DNA from: Alnus glutinosa
Taxonomy: Eukaryota; Streptophyta; Magnoliopsida; Fagales; Betulaceae
NCBI RefSeq assembly: GCF_958979055.1
Contig: NC_084887.1
Span: forward strand, 25,541,044-25,605,043
Direction of reading: 5' to 3'
Length of the DNA stretch: 64,000 nucleotides
Positions 1-11,403 of this stretch are shown one piece after another. The stretch's first letter is position 1. Each line of letters starts with the position of its first letter. Under the pieces are notes generated by a model. That model was not told the origin of the DNA, searched no databases, and was given only the letters and a program-made list of their open reading frames with translations. A program made the translations under genes and the position numbers.

Positions 1-2886
1 TAGTCTTCACTGGAGGAGATGAACTTGAAGATGATGATGAGACATTGGAAGATTATTTGGGTCGTGAGTGCCCAGAGCCTTTAAAGGTTACTCATAAAGC
101 TGCAGATAACTTTGCTCTACTTCTTAAGCTTTTGGTTCACTGCCTCTGATCTGATAACTTTGTCAATACTTCAGGCTTGCTTTTTTGTTGAGTTTTGATT
201 CTTGAAATTGCTGACTCTTGAGGGTTCAAGCTTGTCAGAAGTGGAATTTCCTATGGATTAAGAATATTTCCATTAATTTTGTATGTTGAATTTTGAGTTA
301 AATTTTTAGAAAAAGAAAAAGAAAAAGACCCTTGATGTGCCTATGCACGTGCCAGGGGCTCTTTGAGAGGGAGAGAGAAAATAGAGGGAAAAGTGAGAGG
401 TGAAGCTGAGTTGGTTAAAAAAAGGTTATACTATGTCATCTGATGTCATCATATAGCCTTACCAGATTCTTGTCAGTCAACCAGTGATGAGTGATTTCAT
501 GTGATCCTGAAAAATGAATTCTAGATTTTTCTAATTATGGGCAAATCACTAGTGGCATGGACTTAATAGAAATTGTTAAGAGCATGCATAAAATATTTTT
601 CTTAGAGGTTGTCTTGCTAACGTTTTTCCTACCATAACTAGCTTGTTACCTTACCAGATTCTTGTTAGTCAACCAGTGATGAGTGATTTCATGGGATCCT
701 GAAAAATGAATGCTAGATTTTTCTAATTATGGGCAAATCACTATTGGCATGGACTTAATAGAAATTGTTAAGAGCATGCGTAAAATATTTTTCTTAGAGG
801 TTGTCTTGCTAACGTTTTTCCTCACCATAACTAGCTTTGTAACAATTAGCATATATTTGTTTAGCTGAACATCTTAGTATTTACAGTCTCTTCTACTTGA
901 CCATTTACAGGCTTGCATATATTGATCTTCTAATAAATTTTAATATCAATATAGGAAATCCTTGTCTTGTGTAAAAATCGGCTTGTGCTTTTCGATAACA
1001 AAACTAAGGATGAAAGCAAGAGGGTTGAACAAGTTCAGCAGCTTCTCTCCCTTGTAAATATGGTCATAGCACATAATGGTGGACAACCGTATACGGATGA
1101 ATTATTTGCTGAATTGAAGGTGATTGTTTTTGTTATTTCTCAAAATTTCGTCAGTCTTCTATGAAAATATCATGATAATAGCTTAAATCATTTGACAGAA
1201 GGGGGCAATTAAACTCCGCAATCAACAAGAAGAAGTTGATGCACTGAAAGGTTATTCTAAACGAGAAATATCAGAGTTCAAGGATCAGATAGAGCGTTCA
1301 TACGAGCAGCAGCTCAAACGAATTACGGAGATGGTATCTCTAATGCTTCTCCTTTTTTACATTTATTTGTGAACAGCTTCTGTGTTTGCATCTCGTACTC
1401 GATATACTTCTATTTTCATTTTTATTCTTTCATCTGCATGCTAGCCACGAGATGAAGCTGCTCAAGTTAACATAAGTTGCTTCTTCATTTTTTACCTGAT
1501 GTTGTCCTATTTCAACAACTCTATAAATTAGCAAGCGACATTACATTTCAATAAGTAACAACATGTTTGTAACTTTGCCTTTTGGATTCATCTTCATAAT
1601 TTATATGCACACACGAGGTGTGTATGACGAAGTAATAGATAAATTCATCCCTGGCTTACCTAGGACTTCAGAGGAATTCAATTAAACATGTAACTTGGTT
1701 CAGGCTCTCGCGCTTTATGCTTTGTACCCGGACAATAGTTGACATTTGTGCTTAAGTGCATCTTGGTCAATACTGTCACATCTTACCAAAAGCTGAAATT
1801 TTGGTTAGCTAGTTGTGATGCACCTTTTTTTTTTTTTTTTTTGATAAGAGTTGTGATGCACCTTTTAAAGTTGGTCTTATCTGCTGAACTGGACCTTGAT
1901 TAAATCTGTCGTCTATCAGTTGTACCCTACTAATAGAATGTCTTAGGGTGACAGTTGTAAACCAATATAACAAGGTTACTTGAATGTTTGTGTCAAATTC
2001 AGTGATTTCACAAATGATAAATTGCGATTTGAGTGTGTATGGTTGGAACTCTGCAGAAGATGGACTTGTTGATAACAGAAGAAATTGGCGAAGAAGGGTT
2101 GCATTAGTAAATAGATTTTGGCTTTTACCATATATGTGATTTTTGGTGAGAGGATAATCTTAGGATGAATGCCTAGTAAATGGCATTCTCTTTGCACTCA
2201 AGCAGCACGTAAAATTTAATATTTGGTCGTCCTGTTATGTGAAAGCCGTTGAAAGATTTTTGTTTCTTGTATACTTCGTGTGTACTAGAGGCGCCTTACG
2301 CTATTATTTATAAAATCTGCACTTAGTCAAAAAAAAAAAAAAAAAAAAAAAAAGCCGTTGAAAGATTTGGAAGTGTCATATAGAGTTTTGTATTCTTTTC
2401 TTCATTTTTTTTTTAGGATGTACTGTTTGTTTGAAATTTTGAAACCATTTTCTATATCTTTTAAAGATTTGTAACTCCATTTATTTGACATGGGTGATCT
2501 AAACAACCATTTAGCAAAATGCTGTGCACAACTTATTTGATGTCACAGGTCCTTGAATTAGGTAGTAAATGGTTAGGTTGGGGTGGTAGGTGTTTTGTTT
2601 CAGGTCTTGATCTTGCTTTTCAAAAAAACTTATTTTGGATTTTACTCAAGTTAATTCTAGTTATTGATGATGTATTGTTCTGTAGGTCGAGTTGAAGCTG
2701 AGAGAGACAACTACTAGGCTCGAACAACAATTGGCAGAAGAGCAAGCTGCAAGACTGAAGGCTGAAGCGCAAGCACATTTAAATCAGGCGAAATCTAATG
2801 ATGAAATTCGTAAGCTCAGAGAGCATCTAGAAAAAGCAGAGGAGGAGCTTCGTAGGCGCAGTGAAAATCGGTGTGCCATTTTATGA
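1..2886 (+). CDS. AIG1/IAN-like GTPase, copy 1 (5' part outside window)
   Basis: This is the 3' part of an AIG1/IAN (GIMAP-like, septin-related TRAFAC) GTPase gene. Visible exons are <1-86, 955-1119, 1199-1333 and 2686-2886. All junctions are GT-AG and phase 0. The first exon carries the FTGGDELED box typical of plant AIG1 proteins, the next carries [11 protein letters not shown] followed by an amphipathic helix, and the last two encode a charged coiled coil (for example [18 protein letters not shown]). The protein ends in CAIL, a CaaX-type prenylation motif. The G1 P-loop and G3 motif must lie upstream of the window. Every visible exon is open, so unlike copies 2 and 3 this copy looks intact as far as seen. 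Plant AIG1/IAN genes are linked to pathogen and stress responses. The role of this copy is inferred from family only. A 192-bp repeat sits in its first visible intron. Confidence 0.85.
457..841. repeat. 192-bp tandem duplication inside AIG1 copy 1 intron
   Basis: Two adjacent, nearly identical units lie at about 457-648 and 649-841. Both start with ccttaccagattcttg and end with a cataactagctt block. They differ by a handful of substitutions. The duplication lies wholly inside the intron and does not touch a splice site. Confidence 0.9.
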
Positions 2887-3109
2887 GGTAAAAGGTTATG
2901 AAGACAATGTGCCCTGGAGTTCAGATGATCTATTCCTCCCCCCCCCATCCTTTATTTTTCTGTTTGAGTGGAGTTTCTAGAGAAATCACTTGCGAGATTG
3001 TGTGACAAAAGATTAATCCCCTATTGTATATGTTTAATATTTCTGCTTACGATTACAACATATACATATATATATATATATATAGACATGTTCTATTGAC
3101 TTTTCAACC

Positions 3110-3840
3110 TTGCAAGTTGAACCTCTCCAACTCCAAGCTATGCACGTCTGGTCCATTAGACAAATGACCGAACAAGATGGTGTCTAGTGTTTTATCTCTT
3201 TATTTACTTTATTTTAAAGCGGGTTTCCATCACAACCAAGGACAAAGATGGAGTACTACACGGACGCCGCCCTCCCACGGTGCAACACGGTTTTATATTG
3301 CTTATGCTTGCAACCCTTTATGCAATTTTCAATTTTGGGTAGATTGATCACGGGGATTACTGGCTCTCGAGTGCCCAATCAAGCACAATTCTCAAAGCTC
3401 AATACGCTTGGCGTTCTACCAATTCATATCACGCTCCTTAACATAAAGCAAATATATATATATATAGCTAGTACCAAGGAGATGAGTAAAGAGAGAGCAA
3501 AATAGGAATCACCCTTTTCTGCAAGCACTCAATATCAGTTGGCAGCATTTCATGCTGTTGAGTGAACCAGTAGAATCAGACAACATATCGAGAGAGGAAA
3601 ATCAAAATCAGACAAGCTAGCCAATCTAAACAAATCGGTTTCATACTTCACTTTAATTCGGAGAAACAGGGAAACTACAAGCATGGCATGTTCTATGAAA
3701 ACTCGAGCTTGCCACACGCACGCATATTTACATTTGTTTTACACTTTTTTTTTTTTTTTTTTCTTTCTTTCCTAATTGATAGTGGTAAAGGGTTACGAAG
3801 GGGTTAAGTTTTACGCATTTAATTAGGGAAAGACAGGCTG
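3110..3840 (-). pseudogene. Relic of the STK/AGL11 3' region (exon 5) downstream of AIG1 copy 1
   Basis: This block is paralogous to 21,890-23,240, the 3' flank of AIG1 copy 4 plus STK intron 4, exon 5 and intron 5. Positions 3513-3554 on the - strand match the 42-nt STK exon 5 (22,988-23,029). They keep an AG acceptor and a GT donor and read HEMLPTDIECLQKR against [14 protein letters not shown] in the live gene. Flanking intron words are shared (gagatgagtaaagag, agaatcagacaac, gacaagctagc, acgcatttaattaggg). STK exons 6-8 are missing here. It is a non-functional fragment carried along by segmental duplication. Confidence 0.8.
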
Positions 3841-3942
3841 TTGATCTTCTTAATTTATTTCATCTTTATCCCGAAGATTGTCGTTGATCTTTTTAAAAAG
3901 AGATGTTACAAATCCATCTATTTTTCATTTTCACCTTTCTTT

Positions 3943-4148
3943 TAGAGCATTATCAGCAGTTTTTTTTTTTTTTCGTTTTCTCCTAAGTTTAAATAAAAAA
4001 AATTACTTTTTACTCTCTTATTCAAATACTCTTTCACAATACACTCATTACAAAATTCTAACACAATTCTCCATAAAAGACAAAGAGACGAGAAAGAAGA
4101 GAGATATGGTTTGTTAAAATAATGTATAGAAAAACTGCTATACACTCA
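3943..4148. mobile_element. MITE-like element, about 205 bp
   Basis: Imperfect terminal inverted repeats are visible: gagcattatcagcagtttt on the left and aaaaactgctatacactc on the right. The interior is T- and A-rich with no coding potential. It sits between the STK relic and the promoter of AIG1 copy 2. I could not place a clear target-site duplication. Confidence 0.45.
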
Positions 4149-4149
4149 T

Positions 4150-4516
4150 GTTTGGCCCAACCCACTCGAGAATCTCAACGGTCAACACCGTGATAAAGAT
4201 CATAAAGGTGAAGAGGCAGAGGCCTTTTGATCTTCTTAATTGATTTCATCTTTATCCCAAAAAGATGGCAGCCATTGATATTTGTAAAAATAGGTGCTGG
4301 CTGCTGACACATTTATTAAGTCGAGGGATGTTCATTTGTCCGGAGAAGATCGCAGCCGTTGATCTTCTTAAGAAAAGGTGCGCACCGCGCACGTACGTGA
4401 TGCATGGAGAGGTTGATGAAAGTGATAACTTTTAATAGAGAAATTAATGATAGAATTATATATAAAAATTCCATCTCTCGCGTAGCAGGACAGGTAGTAT
4501 GATAGTCTCATGTTCT
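4150..4516 (+). promoter_or_regulatory. Conserved 5' flank of AIG1 copy 2
   Basis: A block beginning acccactcgagaatctcaac and continuing through cgttgatcttcttaa and ttgtaaaaataggtgctg is shared with the 5' flanks of copy 3 (10,178-10,339) and copy 4 (18,691-18,722 plus 20,150-20,365). It marks the ancestral promoter or 5' leader of the duplicated unit. The block in copy 2 is uninterrupted. The corresponding blocks of copies 3 and 4 are each broken by a DNA element. No TATA box is claimed. Confidence 0.5.
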
Positions 4517-6520
4517 ATGATGGATTGTGATTGGGAGCTTACTTCTCCATCAAATGGGGTCCACTCCGAACACTAGTTTTAGTTGGACGTACTGGGAATG
4601 GAAAAAGTGCCACAGCGAACAGCATTCTTGGAAAAAAGGCCTTCAAGTCCAAGGCAAGTTCCTTTGGTGTTACGGACACTTGTGAACTGCAGAGTACTGT
4701 ACTGAGCGATGGACAGATGATTAATGTCATTGACACTCCTGGTATATATATATATATATATTTGTATTTAATAACTATTACTTGTTATCCAAGATTTTCT
4801 TTAATTTCCATGCTGCTTGATATATATATATATATGTTTGGGGTGATTGCAGGGCTGTTTGATATTATTGTTGGATCAGAATTCATTTGCAGGGAAATTG
4901 CTAAATGTATTAACATGTCCAAGGACGGGATCCATGCAGTTCTTGTAGTTCTTTCAGTTAGGAACCGCTTTTCAGCAGAAGAGGCTAGGAAGCTGCACTT
5001 CTTGGCTTGCAGAAAATATTTGGAGCCAGAATTGTTGACTACATGATTGTAGTCTTCACCGGAGGGGATGAACTTGAAGATAGTGATGAGACACTGGAAG
5101 ATTATTTGGGTCGTGAGTGCCCAGCCCCCTTAAAGGTCGTTACTCATGTATTGAGTTGAAAAATAGAGTTTTTTTGCCTATAGAAAAAGCCTTGTTTTTT
5201 ACACTTTATCCAAAATGCATGCAGTTCTAATCAATTTTAATATCAATATTATAGGATATCCTTGACTTGTGTAAGAATCGGCGGGTTCTTTTTGACAACA
5301 AAACCAAGGATGAAGTATTTGCTGAGTTGAAGGTGAATGTTTTTTGTTATTTAATTATCAAAAATTTGTCAGTCTTCTATGAAAATATTGTGATAACAGC
5401 TTAATTAAATCATTTGACAGAGCGGGGAACTTGAACTCCGCCATGAGGGTCTTTCTGATCAACAAATAGCAGAGTTCAAGGATCAGATTGAGCGTTCATA
5501 TGATACGCGGGTCGAGGCGCTGCTCAAACGAATTTCGGAGGCGGTATATATCTTAAATGCTTCTCCTTAATTTTTACATTTATTTGCTACCTGGCCTGTT
5601 TCTGTGTTTGCTTTGAGTATGAAGCCGCTCCAATTTACATAATTTAGGTGGCAACATGTTTGTAACTTTGTCATGGAAATCATGATTTATAATGTTTTTC
5701 TGCAGTTTGTTCGAGCTGGTTTTAGCTGGAGTGTTCGTATATATTGTTTGTTTGTTAGTAATACGCAAAAAACATGTTTTTTGGATTCTTCTCAAATTAT
5801 ACGCTCACACAAGGTGTACGTGTATGACGAAGTAAAAGCTGGCCGGGCCTTGATTTAATTTGTCTGTCTATCAGCTGTAACCTTCTAGTAGAATGTCCTA
5901 GTGTGTGTGACAGTTCTCCTTGCAAGAGTTCTACAAGGTTTTCTTTCGGAGACTTTTGTGCTGCCTTTGTTAGCAGTTTTGCGTGGCTGTTTTTGTTCTT
6001 CTTTGATGGGCCGAGTCATTTATTTGACCCATTTTTAACGGTTTAATTTCTTGGTTCTCCAGTTGTCGTGCCCTCTTCTGACTGGTTCGGGACTGTTGTT
6101 TGGATTGCCCGGCCACTTATTTTTCGTTTAATTTTGATGTAACCCCTTTTCCCAATTTGATTGAAAAAAATAAAAAAAATTAGGTTTTGGGTGTGTGCAT
6201 TTTTGGAACTCTATATATAGATTATAGAACATGTACTTAGCTTGTTGATAACAGAAGAAATTGGTGAAATGCGTGTTTACCTGGCCTGGATCTTGTTTTA
6301 CTTTTTGTTAATCCTATAGCTAGCTAGTTATTGATGATGATGTATTGTTGTTGTGTAGATTGAGTCGAAGCTGAGAGAGACAATAACTAGGCTGGAAAAA
6401 GAATTGGCAGAAGAGAAAGCTGCAAGAGCGAGGGCCGAAGAGCAATCTGATTTTAATCAAAAGAAATCAGGGGAGGAGAATTCTAGTCGTAATGGAAATC
6501 ATTACTGTGCCATTTTATGA
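4517..6520 (+). pseudogene. AIG1/IAN-like GTPase, copy 2 (frameshifted pseudogene)
   Basis: All six exons of the family can be traced: 4517-4741, 4853-5135, 5255-5332, 5421-5543 and 6359-6520, with the first two carrying the G domain. [10 protein letters not shown] (P-loop), DTPG and FTGGDELED are recognisable, but three lesions are visible. A +2 frameshift lies about 40 bases after the ATG (near 4560-4565). A +5 insertion (gctag) near 4985 shifts the frame before the FTGGD box. An 87-nt in-frame deletion in exon 5255-5332 removes the helix between KTKDE and FAELK. The tail still reads YCAIL, a CaaX motif. Read from its own ATG the frame stops after about 20 codons. This copy is very probably not producing a full GTPase. 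Confidence 0.85.
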
Positions 6521-6916
6521 GTTAAAGATTTTGAAGACAATGCGTGGTGTGTTGAGTTCAGATAATCTTTTTATTTTTCTGTTTGAGTGGGGTTTTTAGA
6601 GAAATTGCTTGTGAGATTGTGACAAAAGATTAATCCCTTATTTTATATGTTTCAAATTTCTGTTTTGGATAATAACATTTATTAATCCCTTGTTTAATTA
6701 ATAGCTCGCTGGCAAAGTCGGAGTATTATCCGATCCGTATGGAGGGGGAGCTTTACACGGGTTTGAAGTTTACCTAACAGGAGTGGGTACCGGTAAACAA
6801 AGTGACCTTGTCTTGGAGGGATTTTTCGTTATTAAAAAAAAAAAAACACATTTATATATAGAAATGATATACTTACATCTCTTGTATATCTACATGAGAT
6901 TATCAATCGAATTGAA
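6521..6916. other. 3' flank of copy 2, no gene
   Basis: The first 150 bases repeat the 3' flank seen after copies 1 and 4 (gtttgagtggggtttttaga, gacaaaagattaatccc), probably the shared 3'UTR. The remainder to 6916 holds no recognisable gene. Confidence 0.6.
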
Positions 6917-7490
6917 TGTTCCGTTTGTTTCGACGGAAATCATAATATTTTCGACGAATGATTTTTCTAAAAATATTTTTCGGCATTTGGCACGTACGGA
7001 AAAATTCTAACTGCGAGAAATGGAATCTGGTGACAGCTGCTGAAATTCGACAATGTCCGGTCGTCGTCGCTGGATTTCGGCAAGCCATACTTCAGTTGTA
7101 TTGGCCGGAATCAAGCCTAATACGGCTATACTTGCTGGAATCTGGCCAGATCCAACTGAACACCGGCTTTATTGCCGGAATCCAGTCGGTTTGCCCAGAT
7201 TTCGAACAGATTCGAACGGAATCGGGTCTGTTTGGCCAGATCCGGTCGGACATTGTCGGACGTTGCCGCATTCCGTCATCGGCCAGATTTTGGCCATCGA
7301 ACACCAAAATTTGGGACCTTCGGCTGTAAATTCGAGGTACCAACAAACTCGAATGCTCGGCAGTGACGAATTCCCACAAACGTGCATGCAAGAATGAGAA
7401 TTTTAAATCTAGAAAATTAAAGAAGCTTTTACGGTCAAACTGAAAATAATTTTCGTTGACCATTATTTTCGTCTCCACCAAACACTAAAA
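6917..7490. mobile_element. Probable DNA-transposon/MITE-type element with CCGGAATC-rich core
   Basis: The left end (gttccgtttgtttcgacgg) and the right end, read in reverse (agtgtttggtggagacg), are similar and followed by related TTTTCG-rich sequence, suggesting degenerate terminal inverted repeats. The core at 7020-7320 is more GC-rich than its surroundings. It repeats short words such as gccggaatc, tggccagatcc and ttgccggaatccag. Overlapping frames across it are open only because stop codons are rare in this composition; no protein family is recognisable. Confidence 0.4.
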
Positions 7491-8948
7491 AATGATTTTA
7501 CGTCAAAATAAAGGGAGCAGAAATTATAATTGAAAATGTCATTAAAAAAAATTAAAAAAAGAGAGAAGAAATTCTCGAAATTATAGGAATGGAAATTAGG
7601 AATTGGGAATTGAATTCATCATCATTATCCCCTATTTTTGTCGTAAGTTGTGAATAAACGAAAGAGCCTCGAAATTAGAAGAAGAAAGAGCTTGGAAACG
7701 AGCTATATAATGAATAATGAATGAATTGGGGGGGGGGGGGAATGCTGCCAGATGTGACTCTGGCTGCGGCCCAATGTGCCACATAATAGGCACAGAAGTT
7801 TGCACTTCTATTGACTTTTTGCGCTGATCACCAGGAGGAGGTAGTAGGAATCGAGTCAATGGTATTGTGAATGATGGAAGAAATACGCCAATCTTGAGCA
7901 ATATCCAGATGCTGAAGTGCTAAGATGACGATTTGAGAATCTCCTTCTAAGATAAAACACGTAAGATGGAGAGATAAAGCCAATTGACTAGCAAGTTTAG
8001 CAGCTAGTGCCTCTCCCATATTTGGATGTCAAGGGGGGCTAATTTGAGTGTCCATTTTGTTGATTTGTCCATGATCGTCACGACAAACAGTAGCCTGAAC
8101 CGAAAATGTGTCCCGCATAGCAGTATCAAAATTGATTTTGAAAGTAAATGATGGAGGAGGGGTCCACTTTTCTACAACCGGGAGATCGGAAAGGTGTTGC
8201 CAAGCCATAGAATGTTCAAGAGAAACCTTATTTATCTGTCTGGACAAATGTAATGCATCAAAAGAGAGACCATCATGGTAGGCTTTGTTTCTAGAAGACC
8301 ATAAAAAATCACATGCCACAGCAGTAAAAATTTGGAATTTGTGGTGATCGTCTTTTGGAATATGAAGAGTAAGTCCAGGCGAAAGAATGACTTTAATCCA
8401 GTCTAACAGAGTTCCAAAGATGAGAGCTACAGAGTCAATCGGCCAAGGGGAGTGACGCCATATTATTCGTGCAAATGCACATTGGAAGAAAAGATGTTGA
8501 AGTGAATCCTCCCCACTTTTGCATAGGCACGATCTGCAACAGAAAATAGTGAGTTTATACGTTCTCTTGTGGGAAGAATATTCCAGGCAATCTTCCAGAG
8601 AAAGAGGCGAAGCCTATCATTGAGGTTCAGTTTCCAGAGTTTCTTCCAAAAATCAGAGGAAGTTCCAAGTAAAACAGCAGTGTTAGCAGAGCTGCTCTTC
8701 ACTTGAAGATAGGCGGAGTTTGTTGTAAAGCGACCTGAAGTAGAAAAAATCCAGATGAACTTACACTGGGTTTCCAAAGAGATATGGTTTTTTGTGATCT
8801 CTTGTACCGATATAGCATCAAAGACAAATTGAAGAGCACGCAAATTCCATTGATTTGTTCCTGGAGTAATAAAATCAAAGATTGCTCCCACTGGTAACTC
8901 CCTATTATTGGGAAATTTCGGATGAGGCTTGAAAGAAGGCAATGTTGG

Positions 8949-9195
8949 TGTTAGAATATATATTATTGTCTTTCCTATTATGATTTATTTCCTACCTTAA
9001 ATACTCTACGATTTCTTGGTCACTACTCTTAGCCTCTCTATATATAGAGGTCTCTTGTAATATGTTAGTCGTATCAAGACTCAATACAATGTAGCCTTTA
9101 ATATATTTCCGCTCTTTCTCTTCCGCTCTCTCTCTCTCTCTCTCTCGCTCTCTCTCTTTCACATATATTCCCTATTTCATATATTTATTTCAACA
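8949..9195 (+). repeat. Left LTR of TRIM
   Basis: This 247-bp LTR differs from the right copy by two substitutions (tacgat/taggat and gccttt/gccctt) plus three CT units in its microsatellite. That implies a young insertion. Confidence 0.95.
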
Positions 9196-9624
9196 TGGTA
9201 TCAGAGCCATTGTCTTATGGCCTCCAATAAACGTCTTTGAAGTTTCCTGGCCTTCCCTCCGGTGACCTCCATTTTTCAGTTGTTTGCGCGCCTCCAAGCG
9301 CTCCGCCACTCAAAATCTCTTCCACGCCTTCATCGCAGCCTCATATGGGAAAATTTTATCCCAGTTCAATGCTTGCGAGGTATAGATCTACCTATGGAAG
9401 ATCTGCCGCCATTGCCCTTTTCCGGCTTTGTTGTCAACTTTTGGCCTCTTTCCGGACTTTTCTGACGGCTTTGTTGTCGACTTTTGGCCTCTTTCCGGAC
9501 TCTTTTCGGGCGACTTTTTGGCCTACTCCAGCGACTTTTCCGGACGACTTCGGCTGCATTTAAATCTGGATTCTAATTTCAAACTCAAGATTTCAAAATC
9601 TTTCACCTTGAGTTTAAGGGGGGA

Positions 9625-9877
9625 TGTTAGAATATATATTATTGTCTTTCCTATTATGATTTATTTCCTACCTTAAATACTCTAGGATTTCTTGGTCACT
9701 ACTCTTAGCCTCTCTATATATAGAGGTCTCTTGTAATATGTTAGTCGTATCAAGACTCAATACAATGTAGCCCTTAATATATTTCCGCTCTTTCTCTTCC
9801 GCTCTCTCTCTCTCTCTCTCTCTCTCTCGCTCTCTCTCTTTCACATATATTCCCTATTTCATATATTTATTTCAACA
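9625..9877 (+). repeat. Right LTR of TRIM
   Basis: This 253-bp LTR is longer than the left one only through the (CT)n tract. It is preceded by the polypurine tract and followed by the GTTGG target duplication. Confidence 0.95.
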
Positions 9878-10177
9878 GTTGGAACCCAAGCAGTAGTTCA
9901 AATCGGGAAATCAGAATTGACTGAGACTTGGAGACAAGAACCGGAGGCAAGCAAAGGTTTACATTTCTGTATGCCATTCCATAACCAAGATGCTGAATTA
10001 GAAGGAGGAGATGAGAAAAAATTCTCACATTTGATATATTTGTGACGAAGATGTGTAACCCAGGTCTTGTTGGCATTGTTGATAAAAGTCCAACCAAGCT
10101 TTGCCTAGAGGGCTAAATTAGTAGACTTCATATTATTATTCAAAAACAAAACTCACTTAAAAAACCTATGACAAAAA

Positions 10178-10339
10178 ACCCACTTGAGAATCTCAACAGT
10201 CGATACCATGATAAAGATCATAAAGGATAGCGCTTTTGGCTAAGGCCATTGATCTTCTTAATTTATTTTGTCTTTATCCCAAAAAAATTATAGCCATTGA
10301 TCTTTGTAAAAATAGGTGCTAACATATTTAGTAAAGACA
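10178..10339 (+). promoter_or_regulatory. Conserved 5' flank of AIG1 copy 3
   Basis: It is homologous to 4155-4345 and to the copy 4 flank: acccacttgagaatctcaac, gcttttggctaaggcc, attgatcttcttaattt and ttgtaaaaataggtgct. It stops abruptly at 10,339, where a 1-kb inverted-repeat element separates it from the start codon at 11,404. Confidence 0.5.
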
Positions 10340-11379
10340 GTTTGAGATTGCAATTTCAATGAGTACGATTTTTAAAAAATAGTAATTTCAAAACCTAATT
10401 TATAAAAAGGCAATTTTAAAATTACACTTAACATTTGGTAAAATTTGTTAAAAAGTGATTTTTTTATTATTAATTAAGTGATTTGGATAATATATATTAA
10501 TATAAAAGTGCGACTTCATGGGCAAATTGCCAACCAATACATTATTTATAACAGTAAAATAACTAACGTTAAATATAAAGCCTCCATTTCAGCACTTCTG
10601 CGAACCAAACTATGACTATGAACTTCACAGTACTATGAAAGTGCATGGAAATCATGGTATAGCTGTTTTCTTCGTTCTTTTATTTAATGATAAAGTAGAT
10701 ACTGAGAAAATCGTCGATGTCAGTATCTAGTTCCTTTGGGCGCAGTAAGTTTAGCAAAATGCCTTGAAACAAGAAAGAAATCTTGAAATTTTAAATTTGT
10801 TGCCGAAACAGACGTGAAAAGATGGGAAATGACAAAAGTTAGACAACCCATTATAGCTTGTTTTCAAGGCTCTTTCATCTTCTTCGGCTTCTTCTCTTTT
10901 CAAGGCTCTTTCATTTATTGACAACTTACGAAAGAAAGAGTATTTATTGTTTTGAAGAGCGATGAGATTCGTTTAGATCGGAGGAAGAAGAAACGTTGTT
11001 AGCTTGTAGAAGAACACGTCAGATGTGGAGGCTGAGACGCGGCGGAGAACAGCGAGTATGACAGACACGCAGTCAGGAGAGTAGAGAGGCGGAGAGAGAG
11101 GAACAAGGAAGAGAAAACAGGGGTTTGAACATATTTTTTCTTCCCGCTTAAAATTTTGGTAACTCACACGCCAAATATTTGGAATGCGAAATCGTGATTT
11201 TTGTTTAAGATCGGGCGTTAAGCACACGCAGCCTGCTTCTATAAATCGCATTATCGCAGTATTTTCCGCGTTCTTTTTAGAATTAACTTGCTGTTTTTAA
11301 ATCGTAATCCCAAACGCCTCACGTTTTGCAATTTCTTTTAAAAAACGCAGATTATCTTTGCAAAATTGCAATCCCAAAC
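10340..11379. mobile_element. Inverted-repeat DNA element just upstream of AIG1 copy 3
   Basis: The ends are gtttgagattgcaatttc (10,340-10,357) and aaattgcaatcccaaac (11,363-11,379), an imperfect terminal inverted repeat. The right side carries extra copies of the aatcccaaacgc motif near 11,305. No transposase is recognisable, so it is a non-autonomous element. It sits between the conserved promoter block and the ATG of copy 3, ending about 25 bases before it. Confidence 0.6.
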
Positions 11380-11403
11380 GCAGGTTATACGGTGGTTGGA
11401 AGT

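Larger units (their letters stand above)
8949..9877 (+). mobile_element. TRIM-like miniature LTR retrotransposon (929 bp)
   Basis: Two direct LTRs (8949-9195 and 9625-9877) start TGTTAGAATATATATT and end TATTTCAACA. The 429-bp internal region starts right after the left LTR with tggtatcagagcc, the initiator-Met tRNA primer-binding site. It ends with a purine tract (agtttaaggggggat) just before the right LTR. The target-site duplication is GTTGG at 8944-8948 and 9878-9882, exact. No gag or pol is encoded, so it must have been mobilised in trans. Both LTRs contain tctatatatagag, a TATA-like site. Confidence 0.95.
7632..10110 (-). mobile_element. LINE (L1-type) 3' fragment with zf-RVT and RNase H, split by a TRIM
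   Basis: On the - strand, 10,110-9883 encodes the SSxxWLWxGI-KCKPLL...WVP segment that follows plant LINE reverse transcriptase. It continues after the TRIM at 8948 with LPSFKPHPKFPNN, then a zf-RVT region (FWKKLWKLNLNDRLRLFLWK, NILPTRERI). A plant-type RNase H follows (WTPPPSFTFKINFDTA, then ILEGDSQIVILAL near 7,900). The frame is broken in several places and the 5' RT part is missing. It is a dead, 5'-truncated element. Removing the TRIM and one copy of GTTGG restores WVPTLPSFKP. Confidence 0.85.

Noticed and set aside
7632-8942. Host gene with RNase H-like domain
   Set aside because: RNase H preceded by zf-RVT, with broken frames, is the 3' part of a LINE.
11326-11403. Upstream start for AIG1 copy 3
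   Set aside because: The frame extends upstream into the inverted-repeat element. MMDDDW at 11,404 aligns with the MMDDNW start of copy 4.
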